NCBI GenBank assembly: GCA_032164245.1
Contig: JAVMKO010000009.1
Coordinates: 77,633,212 to 77,697,211 of the forward strand
DNA: 64,000 bases
Reading direction: 5' to 3'
DNA from: Sternotherus odoratus
Taxonomy: Eukaryota; Chordata; Testudines; Kinosternidae
The translations under genes and the position numbers were made by a program. This document shows, one piece after another, positions 47,801 to 61,775 of this stretch (position 1 is its first letter; each line of letters opens with the position of its first letter). A model generated the notes under the pieces. That model worked only from the letters and a program-made list of their open reading frames with translations. It ran no database searches and had not been told where the DNA came from.

Positions 47801-48879
47801 TGTAGAGCAGGGTGGTCTCCATGACAGATCCTGAGAGATCGTTCCAGGGCCAATTCACTTTGGGGTGAAAGGAGAATGAGGAATGGGAATATCAACAACG
47901 TGAGCAGTGGTGGACAGCCACAGAACACATGACTGCATTAGACAACATGCAACCAAAAGCTGGAGCCGCTTTTAAAAGGTCATGTGGATTTAAAATGATT
48001 AAATGGGGGGAAAAATGAAATAAATAAAGATTGTTGACTTCTGCCAAGAAATGAATATATATAAATGTGTTGTATGACAAGAGCAATCATATTTTATCTG
48101 TATATATTACTGTATACATTGGTTATGTTTTACGTGTGTGGATGGGTTTTGAAAAATGTACATGAATGATGATATAATTGCATATGACTGTTGAGTGAAG
48201 TCTAGATGAATTGCTTGTTGATATTAAACAAATGAAGAAATTCCTCTAGCAATATCTGATATAAGTTAGAGCTGACCAGGGTCAGTTTTAACTCACACAA
48301 CAAAACTCTTTCTGTATGCCCATTGTTTGGTCTAGAAGAGAATGCCTATTTGGTTTGCTTTTGGACACTTCCATCTTTTTTTGCACAATCCCTGCCAGCT
48401 TTCTAGGCTCCACACCGCTCAGGTAAATGTCAGGTAAAGTTGGGAGAGTTTTTTGGATTGTACTCTGCACGGTTTTCAGGACAAAATGGGAACATCTAAA
48501 GGAAAAGAATTGTGGATGCAACAAGAACATTTACAACAGGCATTTTATGAAGTTTTATGAAATTCATGAGCAGTAGGTTAGCAGACAGGCAATCAGAGCT
48601 AAAGTGGGTCTTTGAAAAGTACTATACTGATATTTGTAAACTGTTTGGGACCAAAAAACTTCACATTTTCATAAAATTATTTAAAAGTTCACATTCCCCA
48701 GGACCTTTACAGTCCATTGACACACCCGGCATGACGTGTAACCATATTAATAGGTCATACCCTTTTTTGGGTATAAAAGTCACTGCAGATCATGTAACAA
48801 AAACATCCTCATTATTATTGCTCATTTTGATTATAGAACCAGCAAAGGTCAGCAATCCACAACAGTCTCATTAGGTGAG

Positions 48880-49075
48880 CTGCAGAACTTGCACACAGGT
48901 AGAAATGGTCCCTGCCCTGCCCAAGTCAAACAAAGGAAGCATTTTACAGATAGGGCCCTGAGGCCCCGAGAGATTAAGCAACTTGCCCAAGTACCCAGAA
49001 CGCCTGCAGAAGACCCAGGAATTAAACCTCTATATCTCATGTCCCAGTTCAACGCCTTAACCACAGGACCAGCCT
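48880..49075 (-). repeat. MIR-like SINE fragment
   Basis: On the plus strand CATTTTACAGATAGGGCCCT, GAGATTAAGCAACTTGCCCA and AACGCCTTAACCACAGGACC follow the reversed order of a MIR element. Diverged but nearly full length. Confidence 0.68.
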
Positions 49076-51582
49076 TTTTCTCATGGGAATGACATGAATA
49101 AATCAGCTAAGTGCAGGAGCAGCAGGGACCACTATTTAAAGCAACAGCCTTGAGAGCTCCAAAGGATCCAGAAATATTCTGAGGGTAATTCTTGATGTTA
49201 GTTAGAAAATACCCTCATTAAGCAGCTAGTATTTTAAGGTCCTTGGATTGCTGCCTTAGGAAAAGTTACACCGTACTACCGGTAAAAGTTGGCAGAACTG
49301 CGCTTTTAGGCCCTGGTTTTCCAAAATGACCCAAATTGACACGGATGTACATTTGCACCCTACCAGTCTCCTGGCCTTCCAAAGTATTTTTATGTGCATT
49401 TCAGGTTTGCTCACATGGATCCTTTTGCAAGATTCCCTTCTCCCTTGCACCTAGGGTTTTCAGTGAAGCATTCACTCTCAAGATTTCTTTTTATGGGAAC
49501 AAGATTAAAAGTTTTCATTTTAATTTGCCATACAGCTGAGTCAGGTTTTGTTGTTCTTTCTATCGATTTTAATGATTTTTAATATAAGGCATCTGGGATG
49601 TCTGCCCAAGATGTCCTTGTCCTATAAATAGTTTGGATTGTACAGTGTTATAATACTTCACTGGAGAAGCTTTAGACTATTTCCATTAAGGGACGGACTG
49701 CCATTAAACTGTCTACTTGGATGCAGGAGAAATTCTGAGTTAAATTCTCAAACATTAACCAACCAATTGCCTACATGGACTGTTTCTATTCAGTCTTACA
49801 AGACACAGCAAAATGTTCTCCATACGCATAGATAGATAGCAGAAGATGACACCCTTTTTAGCTCCTTCTCCTGTTCCCAAGAATTGAGATGTTGTTCAGG
49901 CTGGGTTTTCAGCTTCCATGGAGCTATGGTGAGTAGCACCAACCGAGGATCGGGCCCTACATTTTTCTACTAGAAGGTTACATAATGAACAGACATACCT
50001 CCCACAGCCTGTCAAAGGGGTAATACTCCTCTAGATCTTGAGGACTGGGGGTTGGGAGAAAGGGCCATAAACCATGCAGATTATAATCTCTAAGAATGGG
50101 AGTTTTAAATTGACTAACAATCTACAGTCATTGTTCAACAATCCGAATGATTAACTATATAAGAGGGCTTTTCTTCTTTTCCCCTTTGTCTGGATACATG
50201 GCCTCAACCCTGCCTTTTATAGTGTAGCAAGTAAGCAGTGTAGGAGGTTTGCATTTAAGGTTAAAATTTTTATACAAATACACTGAAAGGGAACTGAGCA
50301 ATCCAAAATATACACAATTATTTTTCAATGGAGATCCTAGATAAACACTAGGCATACAAGGACCGCATTTAATGTTGCTATCAACAACAAAAGACTGGAA
50401 AATCTTGAAACACTGCAAGTCCATCTGTGTTTGCAAGCAACTGCCAAGTTCTCAACTGTAGTTCCTTTCCTTATAATTCTACACGTTCATGATAGATTAA
50501 TGGGCGCCATTGCTCCAGAATAAATAAATGAGGAAGGCTACCTCCCCCGCCAAGTCATTTTCCTGATTTCCACCAGACCAGTGAGAACATTAATGCAAGC
50601 AAGCCACTACTTGAGGTCAGCAATGATCACATTCAGTGAGAAGGGAATGCTTGGCTTTACCGGTTTCTTTACAGACTAAAAGCACTTTAAATTAAAAAAA
50701 ATTCTCGAGTGCAAACAACAAATACATTTTAACAGCTTAAGGGTTTTTCTTCACCTTCCCTGACTTATATTTAACCTGCCTGCAGAAATGCATCTAGATA
50801 TTTTACACACAATACTCATATTTCATTTTGTCTGTCTGTCTTGTTATCTCCCTTGAGAGACATTTTTTACAAATATATTTAGATTCTTTAGCTTGCTATC
50901 TTATACCAGCCAGTATAAAATTATAGGGTTTGGGAGAGTTTCTGAATCAAACTTTTATATGCATCTTGAAGCAAAATTCCCTACTGCATACAGCAAAACT
51001 CCACCAATCCATGATGTGCTAATCTATACGTTATAATTTGCACACGCATGTGCATATACACACACGGCAAAGGTTTAATAACAAAACCACGGTCTAATGA
51101 GGCCCCATGTTATTAAGATTTCACCAATTATACTTTAGTGCATGTATTACTACATAATTATAAGAAAATAAATATATTAAAGCTAAATTATATAATTAAA
51201 GCAGCCTCTGTGATGCACGGACCTTGATGTTTCTATTGTTTATGTTCATTGTAGGGTAATTGCCAATGCAATGCAAATAGTAAACAACAACATTAAAGAT
51301 ATTTCTTTAAAAAGAAGAGATGTGCCTTTTGCTATTATGTACATTATGCTGTCCATGCTCTGCGAAGCTCCAGGTTTAGTTATGGGATATAAATTGATAA
51401 AGCCCATTAGTGCGCTCACTGACATCTCTTATTCTGGATGACATTCTCCTGGCATATTACATCTAAAAACCCCCAGCAACCTATGCTTGGGTACCCCAGT
51501 GGCAAAACGAGAGTACAACACATGCCAAGAAGAGTGCATACTCTTTGGATTGCTAGGCGAGATGCAGCAAACTGTTTACTAC

Positions 51583-51811
51583 CCTAAGGGTACATCTACA
51601 CTGCATGTGTAAAACAGCCAACTAAAAATAATAGCATAGCCGCTGCAGCCTGGGCAGCAGCATGGGCTAGTCACTCAAGTAAGTATCAAGGGTCTTGGAC
51701 GGAATTTTACTTGGGTGGCTAGCCCATCCCGTCATGGCTACACTGGTATTTTCAGCATGCTAGCTCTATGAAAGCTGATGTGTGTATGTCTACCTGAGTT
51801 GAAAGTTACTC
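51583..51811. mobile_element. DNA-transposon-like MITE, GGGTACATCTACACTGCA end
   Basis: It starts CCCTAAGGGTACATCTACAC and closes around TGTATGTCTACCTGAGTTG, an imperfect inverted pair. The interior has a GCATGGGCTAGTCACTC and GGCTAGCCCATCCC inverted pair. It fits the turtle elements with TCTACAC-type ends. Boundaries are approximate. Confidence 0.6.
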
Positions 51812-53393
51812 CTCTAGTTGCCTGCGATGGAATCCAGGGTGCAGAGAGAGGAGGAAGAAGGTAGGATAGTAAGCACTCACCTGGAGCAATTTGCTTTAAA
51901 ATTTCAACTAAGTGTGCAACTGATTCTTAGATACGTGCTTTGTGCGGTGAGTTAATCTAGTAAAGAAAGGGTTCAAGCAAGTGTAAAAATCAAGCAGAAA
52001 AGTTTAAGCCCTTCCCCCCCCCCCCGCACAGAAGCCATTTATATCTTATTTATATGTCTACAGAAAGAAAGAACGGTACAACCCAATCCTTTACCGGTGC
52101 AGATCACCTTTGAAAGCTTGTGCTGAGTTTTTGAAAGGAGCCTGGGAGAGTTAGGCACCCAAATTTCTATGTGATTCGGGCACTTAACTGCCTACTCCTT
52201 TGAGAATCCCAGCCTGTTTTTTTTCTTTTTAATCGATTGCTTGAAATGCATGGGACACAACTGTCCTCTAACTCACTCCGTTTCTGTGCCCGTATAATAT
52301 CATTGCCTTTAATGAGGTTCTTCCTTAGCAGAATCAGGCCCAGCTGATTCTAAGCTTGTGAGTCCATCAAACAGGGGACCTGATTCTGGAAATCACTTCA
52401 GAGTTAATCATGCATTTAAGTCACTGGGACTTAAGCACATGCCTAAAAATGTCTTTCCTGCGTAGAGCTACCTGCCCAAAGAAAGTTTATGGCTTTTCCA
52501 AACTTGACTAGGTCTAAACTGCCAGGCATTGAACTATCGAAAGCTGACGATGTTGAGGGGATAATATATTCAGTCTTAGGAAGATGTTGACTGCACCTGC
52601 TTATTCATGCAAAGAGTGGCAATGTCATCAGTTTGAAGGGATTCACTTATCCAACCTCCAGGGCAAAAGAAATATATCCAGGGAATGGGAAAATGAAACC
52701 AAATGCAAACCCAACCCAACATAAGACAGTTAAAAAATTAAAATATATTAAAAAAACCCTATGGAAATCCCCAACTAGAGTTCATCCAAGATTTTATGAG
52801 AAAAAAAAAAAACTTGACTCCTTTGAGCCAACACTGTTTATAGTTGCTGCAATGAAAATTCTAATTTTGTGCTCTAATGAACACAAAACGATCCATAGTC
52901 AACCTTGGCAAAACTTATAATTACTGTGTAATTGAAGTGACTTTGTCACATTAAAAAATATTTCATAAAATTGTAGGAAACAGCCAAGAAATAAAACCAT
53001 GGGATGGGCAGCCTTGGATATCTGACCCAGAAAGCAGTATTGCCCTTCCTCGTTTAGTTAAGTGTGATGCTTATAAAGCTGTGACACATTTGTATGCAAT
53101 CACTCTTCTTCCAGTATGTTCAGGCTAATTGCAGAATTACCCACAGTATCTAGTCACAAGGGCTGCAACTTAAGACTTTATTTTTAAAGCAACCATATAA
53201 TTTCCAATATAATTGCATCTGCCACAAATTACATGTGTTCATACACACACACACACGGGGAAATATTTGCTTAACTATGGGACACTTATATGAATGTAAA
53301 TGCATGTTTTATCACTGTGTATTTTAGCAGGGCTCCCCTACCTCAGAAATTTCAGGGCAAAGGTATGCAGAAGGATTCGACTGGCAACTTAGG

Positions 53394-53690
53394 CTTGGTC
53401 TATAGTACACGATTATTTCGGAATTAGCCGAGTTAATTTGAAATAAAACGGATTCCATCCACACAACCAAACCGGTTTTGTCGATTTTAAGGGCTCTTAA
53501 ATCCGGTTTCTGTACTCCACCTTGGCAAGTGGAGTAGCACTATAATGGACATCGCAGTTCCAGATTAGAGGTACTGTGGACGCAATTCGACGTTCCTGGC
53601 CTCCAGGAGCTGTCCCAGAATGCTCCATTGTGACCGCTCTGGACAGCACTTTCAACTCAGATGCACTAGCCAGGTACACAGGAAAAGCCC
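53394..53690. mobile_element. Remnant of a GTCTA-ended DNA element
   Basis: It opens GGCTTGGTCTATAGTACACG and carries TTTCGGAATTAGCCGAGTTA and CGATTTTAAGGGCTCTTAAA. Related sequences are common in turtle genomes. The right end is not recognisable, so the extent is a guess. The 143- and 165-codon frames across it are not supported as genes. Confidence 0.5.
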
Positions 53691-56639
53691 AAAATGCAGC
53701 TTCTTTCCTTTCCCTGTTTTCTCTCTCATCTTCCATTAAGGTGACTTGGGCGCCCCCACCCCTTGGACACAAACCTGCTGGTGTAGCTGGGTCAGTCATA
53801 TTTTCAAAACCTGTCCTAGAAACTGGCCTCCCAGCCAACATCCTGGGAATGTGTGACAGTGCAGAAGGCAGCTTTTCTACACCGAGCAATCCCCTCCCAG
53901 TAGTGGAATGGGCACCAAATCTTCCCATACACTCTGGCTACTGCTTTTCTCTTAAAAGTGTGTCCATCTGCAGTTCTCTCTTAGCAGGGTGGGTGGAGCC
54001 GGCTGCTGCCAAGAGGGGGGGGGAGGGGCAGCTAGTAGGGAATGAACAAGGAGCCTGCATGAGACAGGAATGAGGGGCAGAACAGGCAAATCAGCAATGT
54101 GGACGGGAGAGAATGTGCACAAACAGCAATGGGGGGCTGGGAGAGGGGACTAAAAGGGAAGACAAAGCAGCTGAGACCAGGGATCAGTGAAGTTATATGG
54201 TGTAAAACGGAAGTAAGAATGATGAACAAAGCCCGAGGGCTTTCCTTTTAATCTCACGACATTTGTTCTTTGCTACTGAAGCACAATGATATTTAATGTG
54301 CTGTGATACTGAGGCATAAGGGGTAAATGAAAAACCCAGGGTCAAATTCTCCTGTGACGTCACTCTATTGACAAAGAATTGGGATCTAAATTTCAACCTG
54401 GGATTTCGGTTTCAACCATGAACGTACAAATATTTGATATTTATTACTTAACCCAGCAATGACACCAGCAAGCAGCAGTGTAAAGAATGCTAATCGCGCT
54501 TCCGAACGCCACACTAAATAATTCTCAGAGTTATCAGCAGTGATTTTGCCTTGGGCTCTGGGACATCAACTCCCTTAAAATAAAAATGATCCCCATTCTT
54601 ACTATGGTAAGAATTTTTTCCAGGGATCAGTATTTCAGAGGACTTTTCACAGTGCTCGTTCACATGAAAGACAAATCGGATTCGACACGAAGTTCCATTA
54701 TGAAGAAACTGTTACATGTGATGACACTGGTTATAGAAAATTGAAATGAAGTGAGAGGAAGCTAAAACCAAGTTGTATGAGATTCTGCTCTCTTGGAATG
54801 ACACAAGGAACTCAATATATCTAGTCATCAAAGTGACGCCCATTGGGAACTGAACTACAGTTGCACCGCAGAAGGTTGCTACTTGATTGCCAGACCCAAA
54901 AGTGCTAAGCCATATGCCACTTATTTCTGTGTCTAGATAGCTTACTATGATTGATACCGGCGAGCCACTTCTCACAGTAAAACAACAATCACGGCAACAG
55001 GAATTAGTAAGCAGAGTGTGTGAATGATCCTTTGCAGTCCTAAATTTTACCCCTTTTTGGGTCTTACAGTTAATTTTTTTTTCTGGGAAAATTCACATCA
55101 AGCTTTAGAGCTCTTCATTTTTTTTTTTTATTTTTTTTACAGGGGCATATGCAGAGATTTCACAAGAAAGCTGCAATCGAAAGTTCCTGCTCATGCTTCT
55201 GTCAGTGTGTTTCCAGGGGAGGTTGATTATGAGAGTTTTGTGTTGGCCTTGCGAGCATAAGAATTCTCACTGATCTCTTTATGAATTTTTCCCCCTCTGT
55301 TTGCCTAGACAATCCCCTTGATTTTCCTCTGTGCTCACCTGTCTGAATGAATCAGCCTTTTTATAACTTTCCCTCAGCCCCTACACAGTCAAAGTCATTC
55401 CAAGGTCAGCAGAGGGCCCCAGTACATGGGCTCTCCATGTGCCCCTTTTCCCAGCTGGAGGCTAAATGTGCTCTGCTTACAATATGCTCAGTTTCCATTT
55501 GACAGGGCCTGGAAGCCAGTGTATATATCTGAACTTAGGTCCCTTAGTTAGTACACAACGCTGTCAAGATCTAGCCCACTTCTATAATTAAAAAGCCAGC
55601 AAGCTGGCAGGGTCTGAAGGATGAGCCAATACTTGAATAAACATTACATCTGTAATGTGAGAGTTACGGGATTCAATAAGACCTTGACATACAACAGAAA
55701 ATAAAAATCAACCCAGACATCAAAAGCAGCTCCACACTTCCAATATGCGAATCCCGCCTTTCAACCATGATCTTTGCTAGTCATGTAGCATTATGTAAAA
55801 GTGTTTTACACAAACTACCCTCAAAGTAATATTTACAGCCTCCCTGCCGCTATTAATAAAAATACCTAATGCTCTTGTAAGGAGGCACAGTTCGATTACT
55901 GAGCCGTTATCCAACAAGTCCCGAAAACAATTCAAAGTAAATTTCTCTAATAAGTCTATTTTTCTATCCTGCCAGAAGGGCTGCTAATGAATTTGCAGCT
56001 TGAATGCACAGACAGATTGGGAACTATAACAGCGCTGGCGTGGGCAACATGGCACTGGCACCAAAAACCTATTTGTACCCATACAAAGTTTCCTCTAGAG
56101 TACGTCTCTCATCCAGAGGTGATTTTCCAATAAAATCAGCCTCGATTATTGCAAGCACAGGAGCAATTCCTGAGGGAGTATATGAGGCAATTCAATACTA
56201 GGAAATGTAGTACCAGGCAAAATTAACCTTGTAGCAGCGTTATTTCCTGAAACATTATCTAGTTTTTGCCTTTCTTTTGTATTCATCGATCCTAAATGAC
56301 TGGGATTTTTTCTTCTGCTCTTTCTCTCCCTTAGAATCAAACGTTTTTTTCCCCTTTGTATTCAGAAATAGGTGCATGAAATAAACCTGTTTTTTGTTTA
56401 ATTCACTTAAATGACTGCAAAAGTTACAGGCTCTGTTTGCTGCATGGCATCTCCTTGTTCTTGGACATATACTATGCTATAGAGTACTATATATCCTATA
56501 GTATAGTATATATAACGCTATAATAGTGAAGGCCATTTTATTCGAAACCATGTCAGTGGAATTCAAAGAGGGGTGGGAGCCATATTAACACTGAGTCACA
56601 ATCCAGCAAAAGTCGTGCGTGTCACTTCTCCACCCTCTG

Positions 56640-56700
56640 ACACTGGTGTAAATCAGGAGTAACTCCATTGAAATCAATGGAATTGCACTGCATAAGGGCC
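56640..56700 (+). repeat. Small palindromic repeat, best-conserved core
   Basis: ACACTGGTGTAAATCAGGAG is followed by TAACTCCATTGAAATCAATG and GAATTGCACT. The core TCCATTGAAATCAATGGA is an almost perfect palindrome. This is the cleanest copy of the family in the window. Confidence 0.7.
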
Positions 56701-57662
56701 TGCGGGTTTCCAAGTTCAGGCTGGAACATTAATTATGTACCACAATCTTTAATACAAAGTTAAGAAAACAAATTGATTTTGAATTGTAGTCAGGTGTGTA
56801 AAGTATACTTGTTTGGGTAGTAAGGGCTAAGCTCCAGCACCTTCTATTCCTCTTCTATTCAGGTCACAAACTCCTCAGTGTTTGGACCTCCAGCTGAAAA
56901 GTGTCTAGAATGGCCCTAAACAAATCAGCATAATTATAATTGCCCGGGACCATGTGAGTACAATGGTACTATTTCCCTGAGCAACAAGCCGAAAGCTTTA
57001 GCCCTAAATTCCTTAACTTGCTTTATTTTGAAGGGGGAAAAAATTGCATGGCTGAGAACAAAGAAAGTGTGTGAGCTACACAGGCCAGATCCACATCTAG
57101 TGTTAATCAGCATTGCTCAGCTGAAGCCATTGGAGTTGCATTAGTTTACACAGGCTGAGAATTTGGGCCTCTCTGCAAATATATTGGCATTTGTTGTTTT
57201 GTTTTAATATCTTCCTTGTATGCCAACACAAAGCATGAGTTTAAAAAAATTCATAGGACGTTACAAAGCATCTGTTATTTATTGCAACACCCAAAAGTAG
57301 GCATCTGAGGGTGTTTAAATAAATGTAAAGCTATTTAAAAATAATATTGACCGGAGGTCCAGGCCCTCCGAATTTATGTCAGCTGAGGATCTATCTACCT
57401 ATGCCTCCCTCTAAAGTCTGTCTATTTCTCTCTTTCTTGCTCTCTCTTCATCCATTCATCTATCTCTCCCCCTTGGAAAGTTTACCTACGGAAACAGCCT
57501 TTACTGATGTCCTTGCGGGACAGGTCCCTTAGGACTTACTTGTTACGCTGAAGTCAGTACTACTCATGACATCAAGCACAACACTTAGTAGTCAACGTTT
57601 TCAAGATTCGGCCCTGAATCGTTTGGAATTGAGGCTGCTCTGTACTTTGTGGGACTGATTCC

Positions 57663-58254
57663 TAAGGCGGCGAGTTTGTCACGGAGGTCACAGAACTCAC
57701 GGACTCCGTGATTCTCTGTGACCTCCCTGACTTCTGCAGTGACTTGTGCTGGCTTGCGCAGCCCCTGGGCCAGCAGCAGCAGTTTGGGTGTGTGGGAGGG
57801 GTCTCAGAATAGGGGGATGAGAGGTGCGCTTATCTTGGGGCTGGGTATGGCTCTGTAGCTCCTAGGCAGCAGAGGGATTAGGGGATGGGGGTCTTCTGCA
57901 CCATGTGCTGCCCGCACCCACAGGCCTGCCCCCGCAGCTCCCATTGGATGCAGTTCCTGTGCCCCTCTGCCACCCCTCTGCCGCTAGGAGCTGCAGGACA
58001 CGGAGCTGGGTAGGGAGCCCCTGCCAGCCCCGCCTCCTCTCCCCCAGCAGCAGGGCTCCCAAGACTGTCTCCACTCCCCCAGCATCAGCAGGGGTCCCAG
58101 GCCTGGGCCAACTCTCCCAGCATCCATGGCGCCACCCTGCCCAAGTTTTAATCTGAGGTCTTTTTAGTAAAAGTCATGGACAGGTCACGGGCCGTGATTT
58201 TTTGTTTACTGTCCATGGTCTTCATTAAAATACCATGACGAAAACATAGCCTTA
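57663..58254. mobile_element. hAT MITE (592 bp) with perfect 8-bp target duplication
   Basis: The left end TAAGGCGGCGAGTTTGTCAC and the right end CCATGACGAAAACATAGCCTTA are imperfect inverted repeats (TAAGGC outermost). The 8-mer ctgattcc flanks it exactly on both sides (57655-57662 and 58255-58262). The interior has paired GTGACCTCC/TCACGGA motifs and a GC-rich middle. It has no coding capacity. The 83-codon plus-strand frame inside is a composition artefact. Confidence 0.93.
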
Positions 58255-61200
58255 CTGATTCCTCATTCTTTACCAAGTTACTGGGCCAAACCCTGCTTGT
58301 CTGATTCAGCAGAGTCGTCACCATGTGATCAATGAGACTATCTGTGGGAGTAAGGAGAGCAGAACTTGGCCCATTGAATCTGGCCAATGAACTTCTCCAG
58401 CCGGGGAGCGGCGGGGATCTTTGCTGCTAGAAGGGGCCAGCAGATCTCAGTATTTGTGGTGTGAAATCACATTAGAAAGAGAGGGGATGAATGAGCTCTC
58501 TGAGTCTCTTCATCTCATTGTCTTGTAAGCAAATATTATAAATTATACAATCAAGTTGGAACCATTTCACTCTAACAATGTATTGCAATTTGAAAAACGT
58601 GCCCTCTCTCTCAGTACCTGTTGAGAGGTAGCTGAAAACCTTGATAAAGCACAAACTACTTTATATTTTTGGTTCCTAGCCAACGAGATTCATTTGTACA
58701 GTTTGAAGCCCAAGCAAACTTGTAGTCAACTAAATGATAACTTATTACCACAGGCTACAGACTTTTAATACATTCTGTGGTTGGAACTGGACGATTTACT
58801 GTTTTGGGCTCTGCTGGCAGTTATCATGCATCATTTCCCTAGAAATAAAAATAGCCCTGCTGTGGTTATCCTCTGGACTGATAAAAATATATCTAACAAG
58901 ATGTGTCAGAGGAACAAATGCAGAAAATAAAGGCAAAAGATTAAATAGAGTTATTATTTTATGTCTAAAGTGCTACATCTTTCAGCAGCCGTGACGACTT
59001 TTGGACTACAGCAAAAAAGTATCTCGAGAAGGAAAAAAGATCTAAGGGAAGCATCAAGCTCAACTAAAACCACCTGGGGACAGCTGACTTGTAGGAGCTT
59101 TGCAAGAGTCAAAATTTACATAAAAATCAGTATTTAGGGTTTAGCGCGATAGAATCAAAAATGATTTAATAGGCGCGTCTCTTTGCAAACCGTTTAAAAG
59201 CGACGTTGTATAATCCAGCCCCAACACTAACCTTTAACAGGTCAGAGTAAAATAATCCTTTGCGATAGTTTTGCAGTTCACACTCTGCTGATGAAAACCA
59301 TCGCCCCCCCTAAACCACTGGAAACCAACAGCAGACCGCACATGTACTGGTTTTTCATGAAGTAATGATTTAGGTCCCAATCCTGCAAGAAGCTTTATGA
59401 AGGCCCAGGGATTAATCCACATATTAGTATTGATTTTTATTACAATGGTGCCTAGGAAACTGGAACCCACTGAGCTAGGCATGTACCAACACTTTGGGCA
59501 GTGTGTAGGGGCCAGCACCTTATTTACTTATGTCAGGTGCATTTGAACTGCTGTTCATTTTCTTTTATATTACACTATAGTTTATTTAACAGATTAACAT
59601 GCTGGAATATATAAGATTTACGTCCTGATCCTGCAAGTTGGTTCAATTGACGGGCCGACTCTTCACAAGTACAGGTGTCTATATGGACTGAATTCCAGAG
59701 TCAGGGCCTAAGGAGCTATTCTTTTAATTGCTAGTAAGCGGGTTTTGTCTGGCTTTTTACTGGGGATTTGAGCGCTTTTGCATGCTAGACTTAAGGTATT
59801 AAAACATAAATATGAATGGGTTTCTTTGAGCAATGAACGTGGACGGCCACTTCAGGGACTGTGGAATTATGGATGGATTTCTAGCGCCGATTTAATTGGT
59901 GCTAACTCATTTTGTAGTTAGCTGGGAGTCGCGTCTAAAGAGTAACGTGAGGGGAGCTTTTGGAAATAAGGAGATTAAATAGGTGCTGAGCACATTTACG
60001 GCATGGGGGAGCTTTGCTATTGTTTTTTAAAATGGACAGATTGTCACATTCCCAGTGATGTTTTTGAGGAACATGTTTCCAGTAGATACTGCATAACAAT
60101 AGAACGTGGCCAATATCCCAATCCGTTGCCAATAAACAGGACACCTCGCTTTATTCTGAATACTGTATTTTTTAAAATAAAAATAAGAACTTTGTGCAAT
60201 AGCCCAGCAATGTATAAATGCACTACTGTTGTCCCCCTATTGGTTGCTACATATCTGACTTGACTGGATGAAAAAAAAAAATCATAGCCCATCCGCTTGC
60301 ACTGGTGCCAGCTGGTACGTAGGGGGCTGTTTATGGTTCCAAAGAAACTCAGTGTACATCAACTGAACCCGGTGAGCCTGATCATCTTGCCCTCCAGCTG
60401 GGTGAGTCAACAGGCAAACCCACTACCTCTGCTTGACTCACTAAGACGTCAGACCTTCCATGCTGTATTAAGCCTATTCCAGGGCCGGGGGGAAGGGGTG
60501 GGGTGGGAAGAGGAGGTGCCACTCCAGCTGATAAATTATAGATATTTTTAGAATGTAGTCAATAGAAACAATCACCCCCATTCTGTACAGAAGAGAAGAT
60601 GAAAAGGCCATAAGAAATACCAAGGCACTGGCAAATGAGAGGACACCTCTGTAATGAATTTGAAGGGGATGTGATTCAGATGACAGTGTCCTGGATGGGA
60701 AAGACAACCCTAGGAAGTAAAATTGGATGCCCTTTAGTTTGAAAGAGATTAGGACCAGAAGATGAGACAAGAAAGAACAATAACTATGACCAGCATTTCT
60801 GGTTAACAAGCTCACGCTGGTCTTGTTAGCAAAGGGAAATGAATGAAACTGAAAATAAATGAAATGTTTGAAAGAACTGGGATGTTAGCAACATCTGTAT
60901 CCCAGGTCTAGGTATCTGGATACCATTAAGGCTAGAGCAAAGCTTAACTTATGTAGGAGTTGAGACTAAAGTTTTCTTACTATCTTTCCATTAAAGATCT
61001 TTAAAAAGGGCCATAAAAGATTAGGAGAGAAAGGACACAGGAGGAAATCAGAGCCAAATGCAACGTACCTGGGACAAGTATTCCCTTCAAAAGTTCTCCA
61101 CACCAGTCAGTAATTAAGATAATATGTGGATTTCCATGGGAAGCCTGTTTTTCAGTTTCAGAATGGGATCGTACAGGTTTGGATGCTGCAGGTTCTCCCG

Positions 61201-61549
61201 CATTTCTATTGGATAATGGAATCTCCTGTGTGCTTGCTGACTAGATCTGAGGCAAAATGAACACGATTCCTCCAGAATCCGTGATTTCCTCCCTGTGATG
61301 CAGTTGGCTAATACGGGATCCCAGTTTATGTATTATCCTGGCCACAAGCTCTCCCAGTGGAACCCTCATCTCATTCTTTGGACAGGAAGGGCTGGGTATC
61401 AGAACAAACCCTGCAATTTAATTCTGCGTGATCCTCCTCCTCCACGCCAGCGCAGCACACACGCCAGGAGTTTTCAGGCTGCAGCTATGTCCCAAGTTAA
61501 AATTATTTCTTGCAGAACAGTCACTTTATAACTGGAAATCTTCTAGGAT

Positions 61550-61775
61550 GTGACCTTGGTCAAGTCACTTAAACTCCAAAGGCCTATTTCCTTCTCTCCA
61601 TAGTTAGATAGTAATACTTAGCGATCTCACAGGGACGGGTTGAGGTTTCATTCGCTGATGTTTATAAAGTGTTTTGAGATTGTTAGAGGAAAGGTGTTAC
61701 AGAGCAGAAACATGATCCAGTGGACAGGGCACGAGCCTGGGACTTGGGAGACCCAAGTTGAATTCCCTGCTTTTA
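61550..61775 (+). repeat. MIR-like SINE fragments
   Basis: The first part, GGATGTGACCTTGGTCAAGT to GTTTATAAAGTGTTTTGAGA, is a MIR core and 3' end. The second part, from ATCCAGTGGACAGGGCACGA to GGGAGACCCAAG, resembles a MIR head. The order (3' part before head) suggests two adjacent copies. Confidence 0.6.

Noticed and set aside
53497..54073. 143- and 165-codon overlapping frames on opposite strands
   Set aside because: They start within a DNA-element remnant and have no family resemblance.
61060..61080. Possible minus-strand donor GTACGTT with an exon upstream
   Set aside because: Translation of the preceding bases gives no AFF2-like peptide in any frame.
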